Positions 1 through 8,738 of a DNA stretch of 39,092 nt are shown here, piece after piece (position 1 is the first letter of the stretch; every line of letters begins with the position of its first letter). Both the position numbers and the translations under genes were made by a program. Under the pieces are notes generated by a model. That model was not told the origin of the DNA. It saw only the letters and a program-made list of their open reading frames with translations, and did not search any database. Source of the stretch: Cyclobacteriaceae bacterium (GTDB lineage: Bacteria > Bacteroidota > Bacteroidia > Cytophagales > Cyclobacteriaceae); the NCBI GenBank assembly GCA_026003355.1, contig BPHC01000003.1, positions 1 to 39,092 of the forward strand, read 5' to 3'.

Positions 1-243
1 GGCAGCAATGGTAACGGACGACACTACCAAGACCAAACGGACAGAAAAAACGAGCAGACAATGACACAAGACAAAGATTTAATTTTTGCCCAACACACAT
101 TTTTTTGTTTTTCTGCCACCGCACAAGTGGCACATTTGGTTTTGCCCGACACACAACGCCAACGCTTCGCAAAACCAAAAGAGCCACTTTTTCCCTATCG
201 AACTTAGACAGCGTTTTAAATTTTTAAGTATCTTTACCAGCGA
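1..243. other. Left edge of cassette 1: cassette end and non-coding leader
   Basis: No gene is visible. The first bases (GGCAGCAATGGT) look like positions 4-15 of a cassette left end whose GTT lies just outside the window. They match the reverse complement of the right end at 8563-8577 except at the two positions that differ in most other cassettes here (AA versus TG). The rest is purine/pyrimidine-biased DNA holding the hairpin at 126-188. Assigning the window start to a cassette boundary is inference, because the GTT itself is not in the window. Confidence 0.5.
126..188 (+). repeat. Hairpin family 2, copy 1
   Basis: Arms 126-144 and 170-188 are complementary at 17 of 19 positions. The two mismatches fall in the conserved ACATTTG / CAAAAGAG segment, exactly as in the copies at 8391-8457 and 14011-14070. 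The loop carries a CCCGACACACAACGCC-like run related to the other loops. A short T run follows the 3' arm, so it could act as a terminator, or it could be a recombination or mobile repeat. It lies about 55 nt upstream of the first gene. Confidence 0.65.
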
Positions 244-564
244 ATGAAGTGTTTTTTAATCATATTCAGTGTTTATTTCTTGGCATTATCGCTAATGCCT
301 TGTACTGATGCACTCGGTATGAATGCCCCCAATACTTCAAAAACAGAAATTACTAAAACGCACAATGGCGATGCAGAACATAACGATTTTTGCAGTCCGT
401 TTTGTATTTGTAGTTGTTGTAATACCCCTGTTAATATAACCTTTGATTCGTTTAGCATAAAGGTAAATAAACCTGTCGCAACTTCACTTAAAATACCCGT
501 TTTTAATTTCTTTTTCGCTTCCAATTACTACGGAAGCATTTGGCAACCGCCAAAAATCAGTTAA
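244..564 (+). CDS. DUF6660-like small cysteine-rich exported protein
   Basis: A 106-residue protein with an N-terminal hydrophobic signal segment (about residues 3-20), then a polar stretch with His, Asp and Cys, including the clustered cysteines of CSPFCICSCC (about residues 50-59). Small proteins of this kind (DUF6660) sit directly upstream of heavy-metal RND pump genes in Bacteroidota, and the next gene here is such a pump. The cysteine cluster suggests metal binding in the envelope, but the function is not established. Its stop codon lies inside the 5' arm of the structured spacer at 557-656. The family call rests on layout and cysteine pattern from memory. Confidence 0.6.
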   Translation: MKCFLIIFSVYFLALSLMPCTDALGMNAPNTSKTEITKTHNGDAEHNDFCSPFCICSCCNTPVNITFDSFSIKVNKPVATSLKIPVFNFFFASNYYGSIWQPPKIS

Positions 565-656
565 TGAATTTATGATGTTCTGTAACGCAGAACAAAACAG
601 AATTATTTACGGTGCTTACGCACCGCAAATAATCGTGTATTCATTCATTAAACTGA
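557..656 (+). promoter_or_regulatory. Three-way-junction-like structured spacer before the CusA gene
   Basis: The spacer can fold into a closed three-stem structure. An outer stem pairs 557-569 with 643-656 (13 bp, one bulged base). Inside it lie hairpin GTTCTG/CAGAAC (577-582 with 588-593, loop TAACG) and a longer hairpin, 603-615 with 620-632 (12 of 13 paired, loop TTAC). It covers the stop codon of the upstream gene and ends 9 nt before the CusA start, so it could be an RNA regulator of pump translation, a processing site, or a mobile repeat. The pairing is seen; the role is inference. Confidence 0.5.
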
Positions 657-665
657 TTAAAAATA

Positions 666-3119
666 ATGTTAGATAAAATCATAAAATTTAGTATTCAAAA
701 CAAGCTTGTTATTGGTATAATGACCTTGTTGCTTATCATTTGGGGAGTGTGGAGTGCCACAAAGCTTCCCATTGATGCCGTACCTGATATTACCAACAAT
801 CAGGTTCAGATTATTACCGTTTGTCCTACGCTTGCGGCACAGGAAGTGGAACAGTTGGTGACATTTCCTATTGAACAAAGCATTGCCAACCTGCCCGATT
901 TAGAAGAAACCCGAAGTATTTCACGGTTTGGGCTTTCGGTTATTACGGTTGTATTTGATGATGATGTGGATATATATTTTGCCCGACAGCTTGTCAATGA
1001 AAAACTGAAAGAAGCCGAAGAAAAAATCCCAAAAGGCATTGGCACACCCGAACTTGCACCTGTAAGCACAGGTTTGGGCGAAGTGTACCAATACATCATA
1101 CACCCCAAAAAAGGGAGTGAACATAAATACAATGCCAAAGACTTGCGTACTATGCAGGATTGGATTGTTGCCCGACAGCTAAACGGAACAAAAGGCATAG
1201 CCGAAGTAAACAGTTTTGGTGGCGAACTGAAACAATATGAAGTAGCCGTAAATCCCAACCGCTTAAAGGCAATGGGTGTAAGTGTTACCGATATTTTCAA
1301 TGCTCTTGAAAAGAACAATCAGAATACAGGTGGTGCATACATTGACAAAAAACCAAATGCTTACTTCATTCGGGGTATTGGTTTGGTTACTTCGTTGGAA
1401 GATGTAAAAAACATAGCTGTAAAAAACACTAACGGCAGTATTCCGATTTTTATAAAAGATGTTGCAGAAGTTCGTTTTGGTAATGCGGTTCGCTACGGAG
1501 CATTAACCTACAATGGCGAAGTAGATGCCGTTGGCGGTGTGGTAATGATGCTCAAAGGCGAAAACAGCAACGAAGTAGTAAAACGTATCAAAGAAAAATT
1601 GCCTGTCATTCAGAAATCTTTGCCCGATGATATTGTCATTGAGCCTTATTTGGACAGAACAGATTTAGTTGGCAGAGCAATCAGCACCGTAGAAAAGAAT
1701 TTAATTGAGGGAGCGTTGATTGTCATTTTCGTGTTGGTGCTGTTTTTGGGAAATTTAAGAGCAGGTTTAATTGTGGCTTCCGCTATTCCGTTGTCAATGC
1801 TGTTTGCTTTGGGAATGATGAATGTTTTCGGAGTAAGTGCCAATTTAATGAGTTTAGGAGCTATTGACTTTGGTTTGATTGTGGACGGTGCAGTTATTAT
1901 TGTAGAAGCCACTTTGCACCATTTGGGTTTGCGAAAATCAATGAACAAGCTGACACAGCAGGAAATGGACAACGAAGTTTTTGTGTCCGCTTCCAAAATC
2001 AGAAACAGTGCAGCGTTTGGCGAAATCATTATTTTAATCGTGTACATTCCTATTCTCACATTGGTAGGCGTTGAGGGCAAAATGTTTACACCAATGGCTA
2101 AAACAGTAGGATTTGCCATTTTGGGAGCATTTATTTTGTCGCTTACTTATATACCAATGATGTGTGCTTTGTTTTTGTCAAAAAAAGTTTCACACAAAGA
2201 AACCATTTCAGACAAGATGATGAACTACCTGCAAAGCATTTACCAACCGCTTTTGCAGAAAGCCGTAAAAATAAAATATTGGATTGTTGCTTCGACCGCT
2301 CTACTCTTTGCCTTTTCCCTTTTGCTCTTTAAAAATTTAGGTGGCGAATTTATACCACAATTACAAGAGGGCGATTTTGCGTTTCATTGCATATTGCCAC
2401 AAGGCAGTTCGTTGAGCCAAAGTATTGAAACTTCAATGCAGGCATCAAGAATTATCAAGGAATTTGATGAAGTAAAAATGGTAGTCGGCAAAACAGGGGC
2501 TGCCGAAGTACCTACCGACCCGATGCCACCTGAAGCCACAGATTTAATGGTAATACTTAAACCAAAAAAGGAATGGAAAGAACAGAAAAGCTATAACCAG
2601 CTAGCTGATGAAATCAATGAAGCTTTGGAGGTTATACCGGGTGTATTCTTTGAAAAAAATCAGCCTATACAAATGCGTTTCAACGAATTGATGACAGGGA
2701 TTCGGCAGGATGTGGCGGTTAAGATTTTCGGGGAAAATTTAGACAGTCTTGCCATTTATGCAGATAAGGTAAGTAAGGTTATTCAAACAGTAAACGGAGC
2801 GACTTCGCCACAGGTAGAACGGGTTAGCCGATTGCCACTAATCAATGTAGAATACGATAGAACACGACTTGCCAATTACGGTATCAATGTAGAAGATGTA
2901 AACAATGTAGTAAGCACCGCATTTGCAGGAAAAAGTGCAGGACAGGTTTTTGAAAACGAAAGGCGTTTTGATTTGGTTGTACGGTTAGACAGCACTTACA
3001 GAACCGATATAGACGATGTAAGTAATTTGATGATACCGACCAATACAGGCAATCAAATACCACTATCGCAGGTAGCAACTATCAGCTACAAATTAGGTGC
3101 TCGCACAAATCAGCCGTGA
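666..3119 (+). CDS. CusA/CzcA-type heavy-metal RND pump, N-terminal part (frameshifted)
   Basis: Inner-membrane proton/metal antiporter of the HME-RND family, which exports divalent or monovalent metal ions through a periplasmic adaptor and an outer-membrane channel. TM1 is followed by the usual LPIDAVPDITNNQVQI start of the porter domain. The TM4 motif DFGLIVDGAVIIVE places D401, D407 and E414 almost where CzcA has its proton-relay D402, D408 and E415. The frame ends early at 3119. The next frame continues the family sequence (AQISRESSKRR...), so a single extra base near 3098-3103 breaks the gene. A second break near 3239 leads into the segment at 3290-5035. Intact, this would be one polypeptide of about 1,450 residues fused to TolC. 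It is the first large gene of the metal cassette. Confidence 0.85.
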   Translation: MLDKIIKFSIQNKLVIGIMTLLLIIWGVWSATKLPIDAVPDITNNQVQIITVCPTLAAQEVEQLVTFPIEQSIANLPDLEETRSISRFGLSVITVVFDDDVDIYFARQLVNEKLKEAEEKIPKGIGTPELAPVSTGLGEVYQYIIHPKKGSEHKYNAKDLRTMQDWIVARQLNGTKGIAEVNSFGGELKQYEVAVNPNRLKAMGVSVTDIFNALEKNNQNTGGAYIDKKPNAYFIRGIGLVTSLEDVKNIAVKNTNGSIPIFIKDVAEVRFGNAVRYGALTYNGEVDAVGGVVMMLKGENSNEVVKRIKEKLPVIQKSLPDDIVIEPYLDRTDLVGRAISTVEKNLIEGALIVIFVLVLFLGNLRAGLIVASAIPLSMLFALGMMNVFGVSANLMSLGAIDFGLIVDGAVIIVEATLHHLGLRKSMNKLTQQEMDNEVFVSASKIRNSAAFGEIIILIVYIPILTLVGVEGKMFTPMAKTVGFAILGAFILSLTYIPMMCALFLSKKVSHKETISDKMMNYLQSIYQPLLQKAVKIKYWIVASTALLFAFSLLLFKNLGGEFIPQLQEGDFAFHCILPQGSSLSQSIETSMQASRIIKEFDEVKMVVGKTGAAEVPTDPMPPEATDLMVILKPKKEWKEQKSYNQLADEINEALEVIPGVFFEKNQPIQMRFNELMTGIRQDVAVKIFGENLDSLAIYADKVSKVIQTVNGATSPQVERVSRLPLINVEYDRTRLANYGINVEDVNNVVSTAFAGKSAGQVFENERRFDLVVRLDSTYRTDIDDVSNLMIPTNTGNQIPLSQVATISYKLGARTNQP

Positions 3120-3289
3120 AAGCAGCAAACGCAGAATTGTAATCGGCTTCAATGTATCGGGCAGAGATGTACAAAGTGTGGTTGAAGATATTCAGCAGAA
3201 ATTAAGCGAGCAGATAAAATTGCCCACAGGCTATTACTTTCACTTATGGCGGACAGTTTGAGAATTTACAGAAAGCAAGTAAACGCCTG

Positions 3290-5035
3290 ATGATTGCTGT
3301 TCCTGTTTCGCTGTTTCTCATTTTTTCGTTGCTGTACTTTACATTCCGTTCGGTCAAACAGGCAAGTCTGATTTTTACCGCAATCCCAATGAGTGCCATA
3401 GGTGGCGTGTTTGCGTTGCTGTTGCGTGGTATGCCGTTCAGCATTTCGGCAGGTATCGGCTTTATTGCTTTGTTTGGTGTAGCAGTATTAAACGGAATTG
3501 TCTTAATCGGAACTTTCAACCAATTAGAAAAAGACGGAGTTAAAGACATTTTCAAACGAGTATTTGACGGCACAAAGGAAAGGTTGCGACCTGTACTAAT
3601 GACGGCAACCGTAGCAAGTTTGGGCTTTTTGCCTATGGCATTAAGCACAGGTGCAGGAGCAGAAGTACAAAAACCATTGGCAACCGTTGTTATTGGCGGA
3701 TTGATTACGGCTACTTTCCTTACGCTGTTTGTACTGCCTTTGCTGTATATCATTTTCAATTCAAAAATCAACATCAGAAAAAAAGGAAAAATGAAATCCG
3801 TTACAACCGTAATTGTGTTGTTGCTTTCTGTTTTAAGTTTCAATGCAAATGCTCAAAACAAAAAAATAATTGGTGTAGATGAAGCGATAAACATTGCATT
3901 GCAAAACAACGGAAATATAAAAGCGAAAGATTTTGAAATAAAATCGGCTCAAAGTCTGAAAAGAACATCGGGCGAATTACCGAAATTAGATTTTAATGCA
4001 CAGTTGGGACAATACAACAGTATAAAGTTTGACCAATCTTTTCAAGTAGCACAAACGATACCGTTTCCGACTTTGTTCGGTGCTAAAAAACAACTGATAA
4101 ATGCCGAAGTAAAAGGCAAAGAATTACAAAGTGAAATAACCGTATTGGAGTTAAAAAATCAAGTGCGTACTTATTTCTATCAAATTCAGTATTTGCAGAA
4201 TAATCAAAAGCAGTTGTTGTATTTGGATAGTTTGTACAATGATTTTATCAAAGTGGCAGAACTGCGTTACAAAACAGGCGACACCAAAAAAGTAGAAATC
4301 AGTACAGCACAAGCCAAGCAAGGCGAAATCAATTTATTGCTGAAACAAAATGGAGTTTATCTCAATAATGCTTATCAAAATTTACAGGCATTGATGAATA
4401 CAAAAGAACCGTTTGAAGTTGCCAATGATACAGATTTTAAGCCTTTGCAGGTAAGCACTTTGTTAGACAGCACAGCCATTGCAAACCACCCGACAATTAA
4501 GGCGTTGTATCAAGATATAATCATTGCAGAACAAACAAAAAAGGTAGAGAAAGCACAGGGTTTGCCCGATTTTACGATTGGTTACACTAATCAGTCTTTA
4601 ATAGGTTTTCAAACTATAAACGGACAGGAGCAGTATTTTAATTCGGGCAATCGGTTCAGTTATGTAAGCGTTGGTGTTTCTATTCCTTTGACTTTCGGAG
4701 CTACAAAAGCAAGGATAAAATCTTTGGACTATCAAAAACAAGCCATTGAAGCCAACACCAAGCAACAGCAAATTTTGTTGGAAACACAGTTTCAAAATGC
4801 CATACAGCAGTATCAGCAGGATTTGCAGGAGTTCAATTACTATCAGCAACAAGCCTTGCCTAATGCAAACGATATTGTTTCATCGGCTCAATTAGGTTAT
4901 CGCACAGGCGATATAAGCTATGTGGAGTATTTGTATGCTTTGCAAACGGCAACAGACATTCAGTTGAATTACCTAAAAAGTATTCAGCAGGTCAATCAAT
5001 CGGTCATCAATATTTATTCAATAATCAATCAATAA
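3290..5035 (+). CDS. C-terminal part of the CusA-type pump fused to a TolC/CusC outer-membrane factor
   Basis: The first about 165 residues are the last transmembrane block of the RND pump (for example GIGFIALFGVAVLNGIVLIG, then FVLPLLYIIF). From residue 168 (ATG at 3791) follow a signal-like segment ending in NANAQ and a TolC-type domain with long helices and two repeats (ELRYKTGDTKKVE near the middle, AQLGYRTGDISYVEYLYAL near the end). CusA-TolC fusions are a known arrangement in Bacteroidota. The start at 3290 is only the first possible initiator after the frameshift near 3239; reading back in frame gives family sequence (TYGGQFENLQKASKRL), so the true gene began at 666. Translation of the TolC part from 3791 alone is possible. 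It is followed 6 nt later by the adaptor gene. Confidence 0.85.
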   Translation: MIAVPVSLFLIFSLLYFTFRSVKQASLIFTAIPMSAIGGVFALLLRGMPFSISAGIGFIALFGVAVLNGIVLIGTFNQLEKDGVKDIFKRVFDGTKERLRPVLMTATVASLGFLPMALSTGAGAEVQKPLATVVIGGLITATFLTLFVLPLLYIIFNSKINIRKKGKMKSVTTVIVLLLSVLSFNANAQNKKIIGVDEAINIALQNNGNIKAKDFEIKSAQSLKRTSGELPKLDFNAQLGQYNSIKFDQSFQVAQTIPFPTLFGAKKQLINAEVKGKELQSEITVLELKNQVRTYFYQIQYLQNNQKQLLYLDSLYNDFIKVAELRYKTGDTKKVEISTAQAKQGEINLLLKQNGVYLNNAYQNLQALMNTKEPFEVANDTDFKPLQVSTLLDSTAIANHPTIKALYQDIIIAEQTKKVEKAQGLPDFTIGYTNQSLIGFQTINGQEQYFNSGNRFSYVSVGVSIPLTFGATKARIKSLDYQKQAIEANTKQQQILLETQFQNAIQQYQQDLQEFNYYQQQALPNANDIVSSAQLGYRTGDISYVEYLYALQTATDIQLNYLKSIQQVNQSVINIYSIINQ

Positions 5036-5041
5036 TTCGGT

Positions 5042-6331
5042 ATGAAATTCAATATAAAAAATTCAATCGTTTTTCCTTTGGCACTATGCACTTTGCTTGT
5101 GATAAGCAGTTGCGGTAGCAAAGACAATCATTCGCATAATGACGAAAATACAAAAGAAACAGGTACTTCTGACGGACACAACCACGAAGAAGAAACGCCA
5201 ACCATTGTCACGCTTACACAAGAGCAGATAAAAGCCGTTGGCATCACGTTGGGCAAAGTAGAAAACAAGGAACTCACAGCCACTATAAAGGTAAATGGTA
5301 TGCTTAAAGTTCCAAACAACAACAAAGCAATTGCCACTTCTTTGTATGGTGGAGTTATCAAAACGCTGAATGTGCAAATTGGCGATTATGTAAAGAAAGG
5401 ACAGGTAATTGCTACGATTGCCAATCCGCAGTTTATACAGTTGCAGGAAGAATATTTGACTATTGGCAGTAAAATCACTTTTGCAGAACAGGAAGTACAA
5501 CGCCAAAATGAACTCAATGCAGGAAACGCAGGAGCTTTGAAAAATCTGCAATACGCAACGGCAGAACTCAATACGCTTCGCACCCGAAAAGCATCTTTGC
5601 AACAGCAAATACAGCTAATGGGCATCAATCCAAATTCGGTATCAAACAGCAACTTGAAATCTACATTGGTAGTTACAAGTCCGTTGAATGGAACAATAAG
5701 CAATTTGTTTGCAAAGATTGGCAGTTATGTAGATGTTTCTTCGCCTGTTGCCGAAATCGTAGATAACAGTTCATTGCATTTGGATTTACAAGTGTTTGAA
5801 AAAGATTTACCGCTTTTGAAAATCGGGCAAACCATTCATTTTACCTTAACCAATAATCCTACTAATGAATACGATGCAAAAGTGTTTAGCATTGGTTCAT
5901 CATTTGAAAACGAGAGCAAAACCATTGCCGTGCATTGCACCGTTACAGGAAACAAAATAGGTTTGATTGACGGAATGAACATTACAGGAATTGTGAGTTT
6001 GAGCAATGCCCTAACACCTGCCGTACCCAATGAAGCCATTGTAAACGCAGACGGAAAAGACTACATTTTTGTTGTTACTGATAAAAAAGCGGAAGAACAC
6101 CACGAAGAAGAAAGCGAAGAACACAACCACGAAAGTGAAGACCGTAAACACAGCAATGAAGAAAACGGCAACATCAATTTTGAAAAAATAGAAGTTGTAA
6201 AAGGCGTTTCCAATATGGGCTACACCGCAATAACTTTTGTACAGGACATTCCTGCCAATGCTCAAATTGTAATCAAAGGAGCATTTTTTGTCAATGCCAA
6301 ATTATCTAACACAGGAGGACACAATCATTAA
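5042..6331 (+). CDS. RND periplasmic adaptor lipoprotein (CusB/CzcB family)
   Basis: A 429-residue membrane-fusion protein that links the CusA-type pump to its outer-membrane channel. The N-terminus has a lipobox (VISSC, Cys at about residue 24) followed by a His/Asp/Glu-rich segment (DNHSHND, DGHNHEEE). Then come the barrel/lipoyl halves (GGVIKTLNVQIGDYVKKGQVI and VVTSPLNGTISNLFAKIGSYV) around a helical hairpin. A second His/Glu-rich insert (EEHHEEESEEHNHESED, about residues 350-367) lies near the end, and the C-terminus is GGHNH. The histidine clusters are plausible metal-collecting sites. It lies between pump and ATPase with short gaps, so the genes are probably co-transcribed. The exact metal cannot be read from the sequence. 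Confidence 0.9.
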   Translation: MKFNIKNSIVFPLALCTLLVISSCGSKDNHSHNDENTKETGTSDGHNHEEETPTIVTLTQEQIKAVGITLGKVENKELTATIKVNGMLKVPNNNKAIATSLYGGVIKTLNVQIGDYVKKGQVIATIANPQFIQLQEEYLTIGSKITFAEQEVQRQNELNAGNAGALKNLQYATAELNTLRTRKASLQQQIQLMGINPNSVSNSNLKSTLVVTSPLNGTISNLFAKIGSYVDVSSPVAEIVDNSSLHLDLQVFEKDLPLLKIGQTIHFTLTNNPTNEYDAKVFSIGSSFENESKTIAVHCTVTGNKIGLIDGMNITGIVSLSNALTPAVPNEAIVNADGKDYIFVVTDKKAEEHHEEESEEHNHESEDRKHSNEENGNINFEKIEVVKGVSNMGYTAITFVQDIPANAQIVIKGAFFVNAKLSNTGGHNH

Positions 6332-6343
6332 AAATTAAAAGCA

Positions 6344-8377
6344 ATGATAAATACAGATAAAAATCACAAGCATATTTACAATGTACAAGGTAAGCAGCTT
6401 TGTTGCACACAGGAAGAAAAAATTTACACCAATGCAGGTGCAAAAGAGTTGATAAAAGAAAAGCATCAACACGACCATAGCGATGATGACGGACACGACC
6501 ACAGCCACAGTGATAGCAACCTTTTCAAAGTGTTTTTGCCAAGCATTATTTCATTGGTGCTATTGCTTGTTGCCGTTTATTTAGACAATTTCCTAAAACC
6601 AGAATGGTTTACAGGTTTGGTAAGGATTGTTTGGTATGTGGTGGCTTATATTCCTGTTGGGTTTCCTGTAATCAAAGAAGCCGTTGAAAGCATTGCCAAA
6701 GGCGAGATATTTTCCGAATTTCTGTTGATGAGCATTGCCACAATCGGAGCGTTTGCCATTGGCGAATATCCGGAGGGCGTAGCCGTAATGTTGTTTTATG
6801 CTGTTGGCGAAGTGTTTCAGACATTGGCGGTAAAAAGAGCAAAAGCAAATATCAAATCTTTGCTTGACCAAAGACCCGATGAAGTAACCGTTTTGCGAAA
6901 CAACCAACCCCAAACCGTAAAGGCAGAAAGCGTAAACATTGGCGAAATCATACAATTAAAACCGGGCGAAAAATTGGGATTAGACGGAGTTTTGTTATCC
7001 GAAACAGCATCATTTAACACCGCAGCTTTAACAGGCGAAAGCAAACCCGATACCAAAGCCAAAGGCGAAACAGTTTTGGCAGGAATGATAAACCTAAACA
7101 CCGTTGCACAGATAGAAGTTACCACAGCATACACCGATAGTAAGTTGAGTAAAATTTTAGAATTGGTACAAAATGCCACTTCACAAAAAGCACCGACAGA
7201 ATTATTCATTAGAAAGTTTGCAAAAATATACACACCGATAGTTGTACTGTTAGCTATTCTAATTACAGCATTGCCCTACTTCTTTGTAGAAAATTATGTG
7301 TTCAGCCAATGGTTGTATCGTGCTTTGGTATTCCTTGTTATCTCTTGCCCTTGTGCATTGGTAATAAGTATTCCTTTAGGCTACTTTGGCGGAATTGGGG
7401 CAGCGAGTAAAAATGGAATATTGGTTAAGGGAAGCAACTTTTTGGATGTTCTTGCCAGCATACAAAATGTAGTAATGGATAAGACAGGTACAATGACGGA
7501 GGGCGTATTTAAAGTTCAGGAAGTTGTATTTGACAAGGCATTTGATGAGAAAGAAATTTTAGAAATGGTCAATGCTTTGGAAAGCCATAGTAGCCACCCC
7601 GTAGCAACTGCCATTCAAGAATATGTAGGCGATGTAAACCACAATATCCCATTAGAAAATATAGAGGAAATTGCAGGACACGGACTAAAGGCTAATGTAA
7701 ATGGGAAAGAATTATTGGTAGGGAATTTTAAGCTGATGGATAAATTTTCTATTACTTATGACATAGACCCGAACAGCATTGTCTACACGGTAATCGCAGT
7801 GGCTTATGATAGAAAGTTTGTTGGTTACATTACCATTGCGGACAGCATAAAAGAAGACGCACAGGAAACCATAAATCTATTGCATAAGCTCAATGTTAAA
7901 ACTACTATGCTTAGCGGAGATAAAAGTACGGTTGTAAAGTATGTAGCGGAACAGTTGGGGATAGATAATGCTTTCGGAGATTTATTGCCTGAAGATAAAG
8001 TAAACAGAGTTAAAGAAATCAAAGCCAAAAATGAAACCGTTGCCTTTGTCGGAGACGGTGTAAATGATGCACCTGTTGTAGCGTTAAGTGATGTCGGTAT
8101 TGCAATGGGCGGTTTAGGTAGCGATGCCACCATTGAAACAGCAGACGTAGTAATACAAGACGACAAGCCGAGTAAAATACCTATGGCAATCAATATCGGT
8201 AAACAGACAAAGAAAATTGTTTGGCAAAATATCACATTGGCATTTGTAGTAAAAGGAATTGTTTTAATACTTGGTGCAGGTGGCTTGGCAACAATGTGGG
8301 AAGCCGTTTTTGCCGATGTAGGTGTAGCATTATTGGCAATCTTAAACGCAGTACGAATACAACGAATGAAATTTTGA
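6344..8377 (+). CDS. P1B-type heavy-metal ATPase, zinc/cadmium/lead class
   Basis: An inner-membrane ATP-driven exporter of divalent soft metals (677 residues). The N-terminus lacks a standard CxxC metal-binding domain and instead has a CC pair (residues 20-21) and a His/Asp-rich stretch (HQHDHSDDDGHDHSHSD, residues 41-57). Key motifs are TGES in the actuator domain, C335-P336-C337 in the transport helix, phosphorylated D379 in DKTGTMTEG, the SHP motif of the nucleotide-binding domain, and GDGVNDAP. The last helix carries ADVGVALLAILNAVRI, matching the conserved Asp helix of ZntA-type (P1B-2) pumps, with a Lys in the preceding VVKG helix. This favours Zn/Cd/Pb over copper. It completes the cassette with the RND system: cytoplasm to periplasm here, periplasm to outside by the RND pump. 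Confidence 0.9.
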   Translation: MINTDKNHKHIYNVQGKQLCCTQEEKIYTNAGAKELIKEKHQHDHSDDDGHDHSHSDSNLFKVFLPSIISLVLLLVAVYLDNFLKPEWFTGLVRIVWYVVAYIPVGFPVIKEAVESIAKGEIFSEFLLMSIATIGAFAIGEYPEGVAVMLFYAVGEVFQTLAVKRAKANIKSLLDQRPDEVTVLRNNQPQTVKAESVNIGEIIQLKPGEKLGLDGVLLSETASFNTAALTGESKPDTKAKGETVLAGMINLNTVAQIEVTTAYTDSKLSKILELVQNATSQKAPTELFIRKFAKIYTPIVVLLAILITALPYFFVENYVFSQWLYRALVFLVISCPCALVISIPLGYFGGIGAASKNGILVKGSNFLDVLASIQNVVMDKTGTMTEGVFKVQEVVFDKAFDEKEILEMVNALESHSSHPVATAIQEYVGDVNHNIPLENIEEIAGHGLKANVNGKELLVGNFKLMDKFSITYDIDPNSIVYTVIAVAYDRKFVGYITIADSIKEDAQETINLLHKLNVKTTMLSGDKSTVVKYVAEQLGIDNAFGDLLPEDKVNRVKEIKAKNETVAFVGDGVNDAPVVALSDVGIAMGGLGSDATIETADVVIQDDKPSKIPMAINIGKQTKKIVWQNITLAFVVKGIVLILGAGGLATMWEAVFADVGVALLAILNAVRIQRMKF

Positions 8378-8390
8378 CAAACCAACGCTA

Positions 8391-8457
8391 AAAGCAAGCA
8401 CATTTGCAAACCGCACAAGGCGACACACAAGCCAAAGTTTGCAAAAGAGCTTGCTTT
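8391..8457 (+). repeat. Hairpin family 2, copy 2
   Basis: Arms 8391-8411 and 8437-8457 are complementary at 19 of 21 positions. The two mismatches fall in the same ACATTTG / CAAAAGAG segment as in copies 1 and 3, while the flanking arm bases differ but stay paired. The loop has CCGCACAAGGCGACACACAAGCCAAAG-like content shared with the other copies. A T run follows (8455-8459), so it could terminate transcription 14 nt after the ATPase stop. Confidence 0.7.
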
Positions 8458-8562
8458 TTCCAACGCACGACAGAAAAAACAAAAAAATCTTTCCACGCTT
8501 CGCAAAAAATTAAATCTGCCGACACACCAAACCTGACAGACAAATACGAACGGACGGAAAAA

Positions 8563-8712
8563 ACCACAGCTGCCAACATCGGTTTGGCGTTATGGCGGCT
8601 GACGTGCATAATTTGAGCTTAGTGCTACTATTAAACTTTTGTGCTAAATTTGGGCTGATGTTCCCTGATTGCCGCCACAAACGCCAAGCCGTGAACCGTT
8701 ACCGGCAAGGCT
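8563..8712 (+). repeat. attC-like cassette junction A
   Basis: Right-end box of cassette 1 (8563-8577, ending GCTGCCAAC) and left-end box of cassette 2 (8698-8712, GTTACCGGCAAGGCT) enclose an imperfect palindrome. Its arms are about 8581-8599 and 8671-8690 (GGTTTGGCGTT.ATGGCGGC against its complement, with a bulge and a few mismatches). The boxes are not complementary to each other beyond AAC/GTT. The left box instead matches the right box at 12900-12914 at 13 of 15 positions. This is the logic of integron attC sites. The spacer 8378-8738 holds this site and the hairpin at 8391; no gene is supported. Confidence 0.75.
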
Positions 8713-8738
8713 AAAGAACGAGACAGACAACTAATGAT

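Noticed and set aside
8404..8616. Open frame of 70 codons between the P-type ATPase and the nuclease gene
   Set aside because: It lies across hairpin copy 2 and one arm of junction A, has no domain or plausible composition, and its length is explained by the repeats.
8563..8712. Junctions as simple transcription terminators
   Set aside because: The long arms lack T tracts, the boxes at both ends follow the 15-nt cassette rule, and complementarity is between cassette ends. Termination may be a side effect only.
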